A stretch of DNA of 60,802 nt from an uncultured Lachnospiraceae bacterium (GTDB taxonomy: Bacteria; Bacillota; Clostridia; Lachnospirales; Lachnospiraceae): assembly GCA_934394565.1 (NCBI GenBank), contig CAKRQV010000015.1:1-60802 (forward strand), written 5' to 3'. The notes below the pieces were generated by a model. The model made no database searches. It saw only the letters and a program-made list of their open reading frames with translations, and was not told the DNA's origin. Made by a program: the position numbers and the translations under genes. Of this stretch, positions 39,830 through 48,619 are shown one piece after another; the stretch's first letter is position 1; the number at the start of each line of letters is the position of its first letter.

Positions 39830-42800
39830 ATGCGTTTTGCTCATTTACATGTGCATACAGAATACAGCCTTCTCGATGGCTCCAATAAAATCATCGAATA
39901 CGTCAACCGTGTCAAAGAACTCGGTATGGACAGCGCTGCCATCACAGACCATGGCGTTATGTATGGTGTGATCGATTTTTACCGTGCCGCCAAAACTGCC
40001 GGTATCCGTCCGATCCTCGGTTGTGAAGTGTATGTTGCACCGGGCTCGATGTATGACAAAGAAAACGTCGGCGGTGAAGACCGGTACTATCACCTCGTTT
40101 TGCTGGCCGAAAACAATACCGGCTACAGCAATCTGATGAAGATCGTATCCAAAGGCTTTACCGAAGGCTATTACTATAAACCCCGTGTAGACAAGGAAGT
40201 CCTGGAGACATACCACGAAGGCATCATTGCCTTAAGTGCCTGTCTTGCCGGAGAAGTCGCCAGGGAGATTACCCGCGGCCGCTACGAAACAGCCAAAGAA
40301 GCGGCCCTTTCCTATGAAAAAATCTTTGGCAAAGGCAACTTCTTTCTCGAACTGCAGGATCACGGCATTCCCGATCAGCAGCAGGTCAATCAGGCGCTGC
40401 TTCGCATGAGCCAGGAGACCGGGATCGAGCTTGTGTGCACCAACGACGTCCACTATACCTATGCCGACGATGCCAAAGCCCATGACATCCTTCTGTGTAT
40501 CCAGACCGGTAAAAAGGTCAATGATGAAGACCGTATGCGCTACGAGGGCGGCCAGTATTACGTCAAATCCCCCGAAGAGATGGCGCAGCTGTTCCCCTAT
40601 GCGCTGCAGGCTCTGGAAAATACCCAGAAAATTGCCGAGAGATGTAATGTTGAGATCGAATTTGGTGTCACAAAACTGCCAAAATACGATGTGCCTGACG
40701 GCTATACCTCCTGGGAATATTTAAACAAGCTTTGCTGGGAGGGACTGGAAAAACGCTACAATCCTGTGACACAGGATCTCAAAGACCGTCTGACATATGA
40801 GCTTTCAACGATCAAACAGATGGGGTACGTTGATTATTTCCTGATCGTATGGGATTTTATCCATTACGCCCGGTCCCAGGGCATCAGCGTAGGTCCTGGC
40901 CGAGGCTCCGCTGCCGGAAGTCTTGTCTCCTATACCCTGGGCATCACAAAGTTGGATCCGATCCGTTATAATCTGCTGTTTGAGCGTTTCTTAAACCCGG
41001 AACGAGTTTCCATGCCTGATATCGACGTGGACTTCTGCTACGAGAGACGGCAGGAGGTCATCGATTACGTTGTGCGCAAATACGGTAAAGACCGTGTCGT
41101 ACAGATCGTGACCTTCGGTACGATGGCCGCCCGCGGTGTCATCCGTGATGTTGGCCGTGTACTGGATATGCCCTATGCCCAGTGCGATTCGATCTCCAAG
41201 ATGATTCCGAATGAACTGGGGATCACGATCGACAAGGCGTTGACGATGAATCCGGAGTTAAAGACGCTGTACCAGACTGATGAGCAGGTCAAATATCTGA
41301 TCGATATGGCCCGTCGTCTCGAAGGTCTGCCCCGCCATACCTCGATGCATGCGGCAGGTGTCGTTATTTCACAGAAAAATGTAGAAGAATACGTACCGTT
41401 ATCCCGGGCTTCTGACGGTTCCATCACAACCCAGTTTACGATGACCACTCTGGAAGAGCTCGGTCTGTTAAAAATGGACTTTCTGGGCCTGCGTACCCTG
41501 ACTGTGATCCAGAACGCCGTGCGAAACGTTAAGCATACGACCGGACTCGACATTGATATGGATACGATCGATTACAACGATCCGAAGGTGCTTGATATGA
41601 TCGGAAAAGGCATCTGTGAGGGTGTGTTCCAGCTTGAGAGTGCAGGTATGAAATCCTTCATGAAAGAGCTGAAACCAAAGAGCCTCGAGGATATCATCGC
41701 CGGTATTTCCCTGTATCGTCCGGGTCCGATGGATTTTATCCCCCAGTATATCAAGGGCAAGAACCATCCCGATGAGATCACCTATGACTGTCCGCAGCTG
41801 GAGCCGATCCTGGAGCCGACCTATGGCTGTATCGTGTACCAGGAGCAGGTTATGCAGATCGTACGGGACCTGGGTGGCTATACACTGGGTCGAAGCGATC
41901 TGGTACGCCGTGCCATGTCAAAGAAAAAAGCGGCCGTTATGGCCAAAGAACGGCAGAATTTTGTCTATGGCAACGAGGAAGAGGGCGTGCCCGGCTGTAT
42001 CAAAAAAGGTATTTCCGAGCAGGTGGCCAATAAGATCTACGACGATATGACCGATTTTGCAAAATATGCGTTCAATAAGTCCCATGCGGCGGCCTATGCC
42101 GTGGTTTCCTACCAGACCGCATGGCTGAAATATTATTACCCGGTAGAATTTATGGCGGCACTGATGACCTCTGTTGTCGATCACCCGACCAAGATCTCCG
42201 AGTATATCCTGACCTGCCGTCAGATGGGCATTCAGATCCTGCCACCGGACATCAACCGCAGTGCCGGCGATTTTTCCGTGGAGGGAAAAGCTATCCGTTA
42301 TGGACTGACGGCTATCAAGGGTATCGGTAAGCCGGTGCAGGAAGTGATTGTGGCTGAACGGGAGGCCAACGGACCGTTTACATCCATCCGTGATCTGGCC
42401 GATCGTCTGAGCGGCAAAGAGATCAATAAAAGAACGGTGGAAAACTTTATCAAATCCGGTGCTTTTGACGGTTTCGGCGGCAACCGCCATCAGTATATGC
42501 TCTGTTATGCCCAGATTCTGGATCAGGTGAACCAGGAAAAGAAAAATTCTCTGACCGGACAGATGAGTCTGTTTGACTGGCTCGGAGATGCGGCAGAGGA
42601 GACGGTTAATATTCCCCTGCCTGATGTGGCAGAATATGATAAAGAAGAATTGCTGGCCTTTGAAAAAGAAGTGCTGGGGATTTATGTCAGCGGTCATCCA
42701 TTGCAGGAGTATGAGGAGCTATGGCGAAAGACTATCACAACGGTTTCCACAAAATTCATGCCGGATGAAGAAAGCGGTGTGCCGCTGATCGAAGATGGGT

Positions 42801-43312
42801 CTACGCAGGTGATCGGGGGTCTGATTTCTGAAAAAACGATCAAATATACCAAGACGAATCAGGTCATGGCATTTCTGACCATCGAAGATCTGGTAGGCAG
42901 TGTGGAAGTTGTTGTTTTTCCCAGGACCTACGAAAGATACAATAAATATATGGAGAAGGATGCCAAAGTCTTTGTCAGTGGCCGTGTATCTGCAGAAGAC
43001 GATAAACCGAGCAAGCTGATCTGTGAGCAGGTCGTTCCTTTTACAGACAGTCGGCGGGAGCTGTGGATCCAGTTTGCCGACCGGGCAGAATATGACCATG
43101 AAGTGGCCGGCCTCTACGATGTGCTGCGTTCATCGGACGGACAGGATCAGGTTGTTTTGTATCTGAAAGCCGAAAAGGCGGTCAAGCGGCTCCCTGCCAG
43201 TCGGACGGTACAGATCGATGCAGGTCTTACAGAACGGTTAAAAGGCATGTATGGGGATGAAAACATCCGCGTTGTGGAAAAAGGTCCTGCGCTTGTGAAG
43301 AAAAGGGGATAA
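39830..43312 (+). CDS. dnaE: DNA polymerase III subunit alpha
   Basis: This is a replicative C-family DNA polymerase of 1160 residues. An N-terminal PHP domain starts FAHLHVHTEYSLLDGSNKI. The palm has catalytic aspartates in MPDIDVDF (Asp397, Asp399), the fingers have GPGRGSAAGSLVSY, RRAMSKKKAAVMAKER and FNKSHAAAYAVVSYQTAWLKYYYP. A helix-hairpin-helix region (IRYGLTAIKGIGKPVQEVI) and an OB fold (QVIGGLISEKTIKY...FLTIEDLVGSVEVVVFP) follow. The length fits bacterial DnaE1/DnaE; PolC would be separate. It starts 32 nt after cvfB, behind GAGAGGAG. Confidence 0.97.
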   Translation: MRFAHLHVHTEYSLLDGSNKIIEYVNRVKELGMDSAAITDHGVMYGVIDFYRAAKTAGIRPILGCEVYVAPGSMYDKENVGGEDRYYHLVLLAENNTGYSNLMKIVSKGFTEGYYYKPRVDKEVLETYHEGIIALSACLAGEVAREITRGRYETAKEAALSYEKIFGKGNFFLELQDHGIPDQQQVNQALLRMSQETGIELVCTNDVHYTYADDAKAHDILLCIQTGKKVNDEDRMRYEGGQYYVKSPEEMAQLFPYALQALENTQKIAERCNVEIEFGVTKLPKYDVPDGYTSWEYLNKLCWEGLEKRYNPVTQDLKDRLTYELSTIKQMGYVDYFLIVWDFIHYARSQGISVGPGRGSAAGSLVSYTLGITKLDPIRYNLLFERFLNPERVSMPDIDVDFCYERRQEVIDYVVRKYGKDRVVQIVTFGTMAARGVIRDVGRVLDMPYAQCDSISKMIPNELGITIDKALTMNPELKTLYQTDEQVKYLIDMARRLEGLPRHTSMHAAGVVISQKNVEEYVPLSRASDGSITTQFTMTTLEELGLLKMDFLGLRTLTVIQNAVRNVKHTTGLDIDMDTIDYNDPKVLDMIGKGICEGVFQLESAGMKSFMKELKPKSLEDIIAGISLYRPGPMDFIPQYIKGKNHPDEITYDCPQLEPILEPTYGCIVYQEQVMQIVRDLGGYTLGRSDLVRRAMSKKKAAVMAKERQNFVYGNEEEGVPGCIKKGISEQVANKIYDDMTDFAKYAFNKSHAAAYAVVSYQTAWLKYYYPVEFMAALMTSVVDHPTKISEYILTCRQMGIQILPPDINRSAGDFSVEGKAIRYGLTAIKGIGKPVQEVIVAEREANGPFTSIRDLADRLSGKEINKRTVENFIKSGAFDGFGGNRHQYMLCYAQILDQVNQEKKNSLTGQMSLFDWLGDAAEETVNIPLPDVAEYDKEELLAFEKEVLGIYVSGHPLQEYEELWRKTITTVSTKFMPDEESGVPLIEDGSTQVIGGLISEKTIKYTKTNQVMAFLTIEDLVGSVEVVVFPRTYERYNKYMEKDAKVFVSGRVSAEDDKPSKLICEQVVPFTDSRRELWIQFADRAEYDHEVAGLYDVLRSSDGQDQVVLYLKAEKAVKRLPASRTVQIDAGLTERLKGMYGDENIRVVEKGPALVKKRG

Positions 43313-43320
43313 TTAAAAAA

Positions 43321-44715
43321 ATGACAGAAAAAAGCAACTGGAAACGTCCATGGCATAAACATATGCGGGTAGAGCGTGTGGTGGCCGGAGGCTTCGGACT
43401 GGTGATCATTCTTGGCACGCTGCTTTTGCTGCTGCCGGTATCGACGGCTCCCGGATTGACAACACACTGGAGCGATGCGCTGTTTACAACAGTCACATCC
43501 GTCTGCGTGACAGGGCTTGTGACGGTGCCGACAGCGACGCACTGGAGTCTGTTTGGAAAATGTGTGATTCTGGTGCTGATCGAATTTGGAGGATTGGGAA
43601 TCATTTCTTGTGCAGCCGGTACACTTCTGATCGTGGGCCGGAGGATCTCCATGCAGACCAGCCGCCTGATCGCCCAGAGTTATAATCTGGATACAATGGA
43701 TGGTATGGCCAGTGTCATCACGAGGATCATCAAGGGTATGCTCCTGGTAGAAGCTATCGGAACGATCCCCTATGCATTGGTTTTTGTTCCGCAGTATGGT
43801 GTGGCTTCGGGGCTGTTCCGCTCGGTATTTAATGCCGTGTCCTGTTTCTGTAATGCCGGTATGGATATCCTTGGGGAAGACAGCCTGGCACCGTGGCTGA
43901 CCAATCCGATCATTAATATCAATACGATGCTTCTGATCATCCTTGGCAGTATCGGATTTTTTGTCTGGTTCGATGTCATCGATACAGCAAAAAAATTCCG
44001 GAAAAAAGGGCGAAAACCCAAAGGCTTTTTCTGGCAGCTGAATCTGCACAGCAGGATGGCTATCTTTATGACGGCAGTACTGATCGTTGGCGGGGCTCTC
44101 TGCATTGCCGTATTTGACTGGAATAATCCAAAATCTCTCGGTACGTTGTCTGTGCCGGATAAGATCATGGCTGCCTGTTTTCAGTCGGTGACGACCAGAA
44201 CAGCCGGATTTCAGACAATTCCGCAACAGAATTTTACGGACGCATCCGGCTTTATCTCGCTGCTTCTGATGTTTATCGGTGGTTCACCGATGGGCACTGC
44301 AGGTGGTATGAAAACGACAACAATCGCCGTGATCTTTCTTACAATGACGGCCTATGTCAGGGGCCGTGAAAATACCGAACTGTATAACCGGAGACTGCGT
44401 CCTTCGGATGTCCGGACAGCCATGGTGGTATTGTCGCTGGGATTTTCCATTGCCTTTGTGGGAACTGTAGCATTAAGTGCTGTCACAGGGGCCGGGGCAA
44501 TGGATGTCCTGTTTGAAGTGATTTCGGCAGTAGGCACGGTGGGACTGAGCCGTGGCCTGACATCGACTCTCGGTGTCGCAGGCAAGCTGATCATCATAGC
44601 AATCATGTATTGCGGCCGTATCGGTCCGGTGACACTGGCTATGGCAGTAACCGCCCGGGCCAATGCAGCAAAAAACCAGATCAGTTTTCCGGAAGAAAAA
44701 GTGATGATCGGTTAG
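43321..44715 (+). CDS. ktrB: Potassium uptake protein, KtrB/TrkH family
   Basis: This is the membrane channel subunit of a Na- or H-coupled K+ uptake system. The 464-residue protein has about eight to ten membrane helices and four pore loops with the family's selectivity glycines: TSVCVTGLVT, AVSCFCNAGMD, QSVTTRTAGFQT and SAVGTVGLSRG. It begins 8 nt after the dnaE stop and is followed by the gating subunit gene. Confidence 0.95.
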   Translation: MTEKSNWKRPWHKHMRVERVVAGGFGLVIILGTLLLLLPVSTAPGLTTHWSDALFTTVTSVCVTGLVTVPTATHWSLFGKCVILVLIEFGGLGIISCAAGTLLIVGRRISMQTSRLIAQSYNLDTMDGMASVITRIIKGMLLVEAIGTIPYALVFVPQYGVASGLFRSVFNAVSCFCNAGMDILGEDSLAPWLTNPIININTMLLIILGSIGFFVWFDVIDTAKKFRKKGRKPKGFFWQLNLHSRMAIFMTAVLIVGGALCIAVFDWNNPKSLGTLSVPDKIMAACFQSVTTRTAGFQTIPQQNFTDASGFISLLLMFIGGSPMGTAGGMKTTTIAVIFLTMTAYVRGRENTELYNRRLRPSDVRTAMVVLSLGFSIAFVGTVALSAVTGAGAMDVLFEVISAVGTVGLSRGLTSTLGVAGKLIIIAIMYCGRIGPVTLAMAVTARANAAKNQISFPEEKVMIG

Positions 44716-44814
44716 ATGACAGGCAAAGCGGATATGAAAAAAGATCCAGAGGATTCACGTGGTGTTTATTCTGGAACAGACAGCAAAAAAACAGATAAAG
44801 AGGTGCATACATGA
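44716..44814 (+). CDS. Possible 32-residue small ORF bridging ktrB and ktrA
   Basis: The ATG follows the ktrB stop codon without a gap (TAGATG) and the TGA overlaps the ktrA ATG (ATGA). The product would be very hydrophilic (Asp, Lys, Ser-rich, no Cys or Trp). It has no clear ribosome binding site. It may be a translated coupling peptide, or only an open frame by chance in a 95-nt gap. Confidence 0.35.
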   Translation: MTGKADMKKDPEDSRGVYSGTDSKKTDKEVHT

Positions 44815-45458
44815 GTAAGCAATATGCAGTGATCGGCCTTGGCAGATTTGGTTCTGCCGTGGCTCTTGGTCTGGCAGAGGCCGGGCAGGAAGTGATAGCC
44901 GTGGATATAGAAGAGGAAAGAGTACAGCAGGTCAGCGATGACGTAACCTATGCAGCCGTCGCCGATGTAACAAAGAACGGTGTCTGCGAATCCCTTGGTT
45001 TTGCCAACATAGATGTAGCAGTGATCGGGATCTCCAGCAATATGGAAGACAGCATCCTTGCCACGATTATGACAAAGGAAGCAGGGGCCAAATATATTGT
45101 GGCCAAGGCAGTCAGCGATATCCATGCCACGATCTTACAGAAGGTCGGTGCAGATCAGATCGTTTTCCCGGAAAGGGACAGTGGCATTCATCTGGCAAGA
45201 AGCATCAGCTCCGGGTACTTTACAAAATTTTTCTCACTTTCAGACAGTTTCAGTATTGTAGAGGCCGCTGTGCCTAAAAGCTGGGTAGGTAAGTCCCTGA
45301 CAGATGTAAATCCCAGAAAAAACCTTGGTGTTAATGTGATCGGAGTGATCGACGGTGAACATACCCGTGTTAATCTGGATCCATTGGAACCGATGCAGGA
45401 ACACTGGACGCTGGTCGTTGTCGGTGATAATAAGGCACTGGGGAAAATGGGAAAATAA
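44811..45458 (+). CDS. ktrA: Potassium uptake gating subunit, KtrA/TrkA family
   Basis: This cytoplasmic RCK protein binds nucleotide and opens the KtrB channel. The protein has 215 residues. The Rossmann domain starts YAVIGLGRFGSAVALGLAEAGQEVIAVDIE and a C-terminal RCK_C domain (about 135-215, SIVEAAVPKSWVGKSLTDVNPRKNLGVNVIGV) is the region that binds c-di-AMP in relatives. GAGGTG precedes the ATG. It lies directly downstream of ktrB. Confidence 0.95.
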   Translation: MSKQYAVIGLGRFGSAVALGLAEAGQEVIAVDIEEERVQQVSDDVTYAAVADVTKNGVCESLGFANIDVAVIGISSNMEDSILATIMTKEAGAKYIVAKAVSDIHATILQKVGADQIVFPERDSGIHLARSISSGYFTKFFSLSDSFSIVEAAVPKSWVGKSLTDVNPRKNLGVNVIGVIDGEHTRVNLDPLEPMQEHWTLVVVGDNKALGKMGK

Positions 45459-45536
45459 AACGGTACAGGACGTTGCAGAGGTCACCGGTCTTTAGCAGGG
45501 ATCGGATGTATGGTAACAGGTGAAAGAGGCAAAGCT

Positions 45537-46319
45537 ATGATTACAAGCAGCAGCAATCCACAGCTGAAATATGTACAGCAGCTGGCCAAAAAGGCCAGAA
45601 CAAGAAGAGAGGACGGGGTTTTTCTGGTAGAGGGACCCCGTATGTTTTATGAAGCCCCGAAAGCACAGATTAAAAAGAGCTATCTGTCGGAACGGTTTTA
45701 CAACAGTATGGAGGATCGTTCTGTGCTGGAGGGTACAGACTGGGAACTGGTCGAGGACAGTGTTTTTGATAAGATGAGTGCAACGATGACACCGCAGGGC
45801 GTTCTGTGTGTGTTAAGACAGCCTTCCTATCGTATGGAAGATCTTCTGAAAAAAGAAAAACCACTGCTGGTTTTTCTCGAAAATCTGCAGGATCCCGGAA
45901 ATATGGGAACAATCTTTCGTACCGCAGAGGGTGCCGGTGCAGACGGCATCATCATGACGGCGGACTGTGTGGATATCTATAATCCAAAGACGATCCGTTC
46001 CACGATGGGGTCAATCTACCGGATGCCGTTTGTGTGTCTGAAAGAGGGAGAAATGATAAAGGCACTGTCCTGTTTGCAGGAACGGGGCATTACCACCTGT
46101 GCGGCCCATCTTAAGGGAGAACATACCTATGATAAGGAAGATTACACCACAGGCTGTGCCTTTATGATTGGAAATGAAGGCAACGGACTGACAGATGAGG
46201 CTGCCCAGGCAGCGTCGTTAAAGGTGCGTATTCCCATGGAAGGAAAACTGGAATCTTTGAATGCATCTGTGGCAGCATCCATTTTGCTGTATGAAGCCTA
46301 CAGGCAGCGGAGACAGTAA
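45537..46319 (+). CDS. TrmH/SpoU-family RNA 2'-O-methyltransferase
   Basis: The protein has 260 residues from ATG 45537, behind AGAGG; the frame stays open to 45510. N-terminal substrate-binding domain: MITSSSNPQLKYVQQLAKKARTRREDGVFLVEGPRM. The trefoil-knot SAM domain carries the three SPOUT motifs: NLQDPGNMGTIFRTAEGAGADG, FMIGNEGNGL, and LNASVAASILLYE. The family methylates rRNA or tRNA ribose; RlmB-like 23S targets are likely but not provable by eye. Confidence 0.93.
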   Translation: MITSSSNPQLKYVQQLAKKARTRREDGVFLVEGPRMFYEAPKAQIKKSYLSERFYNSMEDRSVLEGTDWELVEDSVFDKMSATMTPQGVLCVLRQPSYRMEDLLKKEKPLLVFLENLQDPGNMGTIFRTAEGAGADGIIMTADCVDIYNPKTIRSTMGSIYRMPFVCLKEGEMIKALSCLQERGITTCAAHLKGEHTYDKEDYTTGCAFMIGNEGNGLTDEAAQAASLKVRIPMEGKLESLNASVAASILLYEAYRQRRQ

Positions 46320-46445
46320 GTGCCGGTTTGCAGGAGTGGGAATCTTAAGAATTAATCATAATTTTTCTGTTGAATATTTTTCCATATTCGGTAAAGTATA
46401 AACAGAACATTAAGTTATCACAAACTAATATATGGGAGGATAAAT

Positions 46446-47915
46446 ATGAGAAAATGGGTTTCAGCACTGGCCGTTGGTCTTTCGGCAGTTATGATTGCCG
46501 GTTGTGGCAACAGTGCCAGCAGCACAACAATTTCTGTGGATTCCGTAGGAAATATCACGGGACTTGGCAGTGTGGGGATTACGGACAAGTTTAGCGGTAT
46601 GGTTGTATCTGAAGAAGAGGTAAAGGTTAATAAAAACAGTAATCTTTCGGTGAAAGAGGTCAAGGTAAAGGAAGGCGATGTGGTCAAAACCGGTCAGGTG
46701 CTGTTTACCTATGATACAGATTCGCTGCAGCTGACTCTGGAAAAGCAGCAGCTGGAGCTTGAACAGTTACAGGCAACAATAGAGAATAAAAATAAAGAAA
46801 ATAAACAGCTGCAGAAGGATGCCAAAGGCGCCAAGGGCAGCACAAAGCTGGAATATACAGTGCAGATCCAGTCAAACGAAGCGGACATCAAGGAAGCAGA
46901 GTATAATTCCAAGCTGAAGGAAAAAGAGATCGAGGAGACCAAGAAGTCCATCGATGATGTCAATGTGATCAGCCCGATCGACGGTACAGTAAAGAGTATT
47001 GCCAAGAACAATCAGGACGGCAATGGCAGCGATGCATTTTCCGGTGACGATGGTTCCGGTGACGATGGCAGTGATGACAGCAGCAGCGGTACCAGCAGTG
47101 CTTTTATCGTGCTGACAAAATCCGATTCTCTGGAAATTAAGGGTACGTTAAATGAACTGAGTGCCAAATCCCTGTCCGAGGGTATGCCGCTTCTTATCCG
47201 TTCCCGTACAGACAGTACCCAGACATGGACCGGTACATTAAGCAGGATTGATTTTGAAAAAGGTTCGACTTCCAGCGGTAATTCTTCCTATGCGATGTCG
47301 GATTCTTCGGATTCCTCTACGACATCTACGAAATATCCATTTTATGTATCTCTGGATTCCGAGGACGGACTGATTCTGGGACAGCATGTATATATCGAGA
47401 CAAATGTAGACGACAGTGAAGCTTCCGACGAAGCCGCTTTCTCCCTGCCATCTTACTATATCGTAGATGCTGATACAGATTCTCCCTATGTATGGGCTGA
47501 AAAAGGCAGCAAACTTGAGAAAAAGAACGTAACCCTGGGTGAATATGATGCCGATACGGATGAATATCCGGTTATCTCCGGTCTGGATCTGACCGACTAT
47601 ATCGCTTTCCCGTCTGAGGACTGTAAGGCCGGTGAAAAGACCGAACATATGAATGCAGCTGGAAATGATGGCGAAAATGGTGGTGCAGATGGCGGAATGC
47701 CTGAAGGCGGAAGGACAGATGATGCCGGCATGACGGACGAAGGAGATGGCGGTGCAGCCATGGATGACGGTGCCTATACCCAGGACGGGGAAGATGGCAT
47801 GACAGAAGATGGCGAGGCTGCGGACGAAGACGAAATGACAGATGATACAGAAGTTTACAGTGACGGTACACTGCAGGGCGAGAGTGTTGTAGATGATGCG
47901 GCCAGCGCGCAGTAA
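46446..47915 (+). CDS. Membrane-fusion (adaptor) lipoprotein of a MacAB-like exporter
   Basis: The protein has 489 residues. A lipobox IAGC (Cys20) anchors it outside the membrane. A lipoyl-like half (VKVKEGDVVKTGQVLFTYD), a long coiled-coil hairpin (about 95-170, LTLEKQQLELEQLQATIENKNKENKQ...), the second lipoyl half (VISPIDGTVKSIAKN), a Ser/Asp/Gly insert, a beta-barrel domain, and a 90-residue acidic Gly/Met-rich tail follow in order. It is the first gene of a four-gene set with an ATPase, a second adaptor and a permease. The acidic tail is unusual and may bind cations or peptides. Confidence 0.88.
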   Translation: MRKWVSALAVGLSAVMIAGCGNSASSTTISVDSVGNITGLGSVGITDKFSGMVVSEEEVKVNKNSNLSVKEVKVKEGDVVKTGQVLFTYDTDSLQLTLEKQQLELEQLQATIENKNKENKQLQKDAKGAKGSTKLEYTVQIQSNEADIKEAEYNSKLKEKEIEETKKSIDDVNVISPIDGTVKSIAKNNQDGNGSDAFSGDDGSGDDGSDDSSSGTSSAFIVLTKSDSLEIKGTLNELSAKSLSEGMPLLIRSRTDSTQTWTGTLSRIDFEKGSTSSGNSSYAMSDSSDSSTTSTKYPFYVSLDSEDGLILGQHVYIETNVDDSEASDEAAFSLPSYYIVDADTDSPYVWAEKGSKLEKKNVTLGEYDADTDEYPVISGLDLTDYIAFPSEDCKAGEKTEHMNAAGNDGENGGADGGMPEGGRTDDAGMTDEGDGGAAMDDGAYTQDGEDGMTEDGEAADEDEMTDDTEVYSDGTLQGESVVDDAASAQ

Positions 47916-47933
47916 GACGGGAGGATGGCATAA

Positions 47934-48605
47934 ATGATTCTGGAAATGAAAGATGTATGCAAAGAGTATTCCCGTGGCAAGATTCCGGTACCTGTGCTGA
48001 AAAATATCAATCTGCAGGTTGATGAAGGGGAATATATTGCGATCATGGGACCCTCCGGTTCCGGTAAAACGACACTGATGAATATGGTGGGCTGTCTGGA
48101 TGTGCCAACTTCCGGTACGCTTTGCTTAAACGGTGTGGATGTAGCCACCCAGAATGAAGACCAGATGGCGGCTTTACGAAATCGCTTTATCGGTTTTGTA
48201 TTTCAGCAGTTCCATCTGCTTCCTGAAATGGATGCCAGAGACAATGTGGCACTGCCGCTTTTATATGCAGGTGTGCCGTTAAAGGAGCGCAGAGAGAGAG
48301 CAGAAGAGGCATTAAAGATGGTGGGGCTGGAAGAGCGTATGCATTTCAAACCCAACCAGCTGTCCGGCGGACAGTGTCAGCGTGTGGCGATTGCCAGAGC
48401 TGTTGTGGGTAAGCCGAAGCTTCTTTTGGCTGATGAACCGACCGGTGCGCTTGACACTGCTTCCGGTGAGCAGGTTATGGAGATTTTTTCTACGTTAAAT
48501 GAACAGGGCATTACGATCGTTATGATCACTCATGAGCCATCTATCGCAGCATGTGCCAAAAAGATGTATCACATCCGTGATGGTGTGCTTACGGAAGACA
48601 GATAG
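47934..48605 (+). CDS. ABC transporter ATPase, MacB/LolD type
   Basis: The protein has 223 residues. Walker A GPSGSGKTT (39-47), Q-loop FVFQQFHLLPEMDARDNV, signature LSGGQCQRVAIARA, Walker B LLLADEPTGALD and the H-loop MITHEPS are all intact. This subgroup (MacB, LolD, YknY) powers mechanotransmission through FtsX-like permeases rather than substrate transport through a pore. It lies 18 nt after the first adaptor gene. Confidence 0.96.
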   Translation: MILEMKDVCKEYSRGKIPVPVLKNINLQVDEGEYIAIMGPSGSGKTTLMNMVGCLDVPTSGTLCLNGVDVATQNEDQMAALRNRFIGFVFQQFHLLPEMDARDNVALPLLYAGVPLKERRERAEEALKMVGLEERMHFKPNQLSGGQCQRVAIARAVVGKPKLLLADEPTGALDTASGEQVMEIFSTLNEQGITIVMITHEPSIAACAKKMYHIRDGVLTEDR

Positions 48606-48619
48606 GAGTGGGAGTATAC

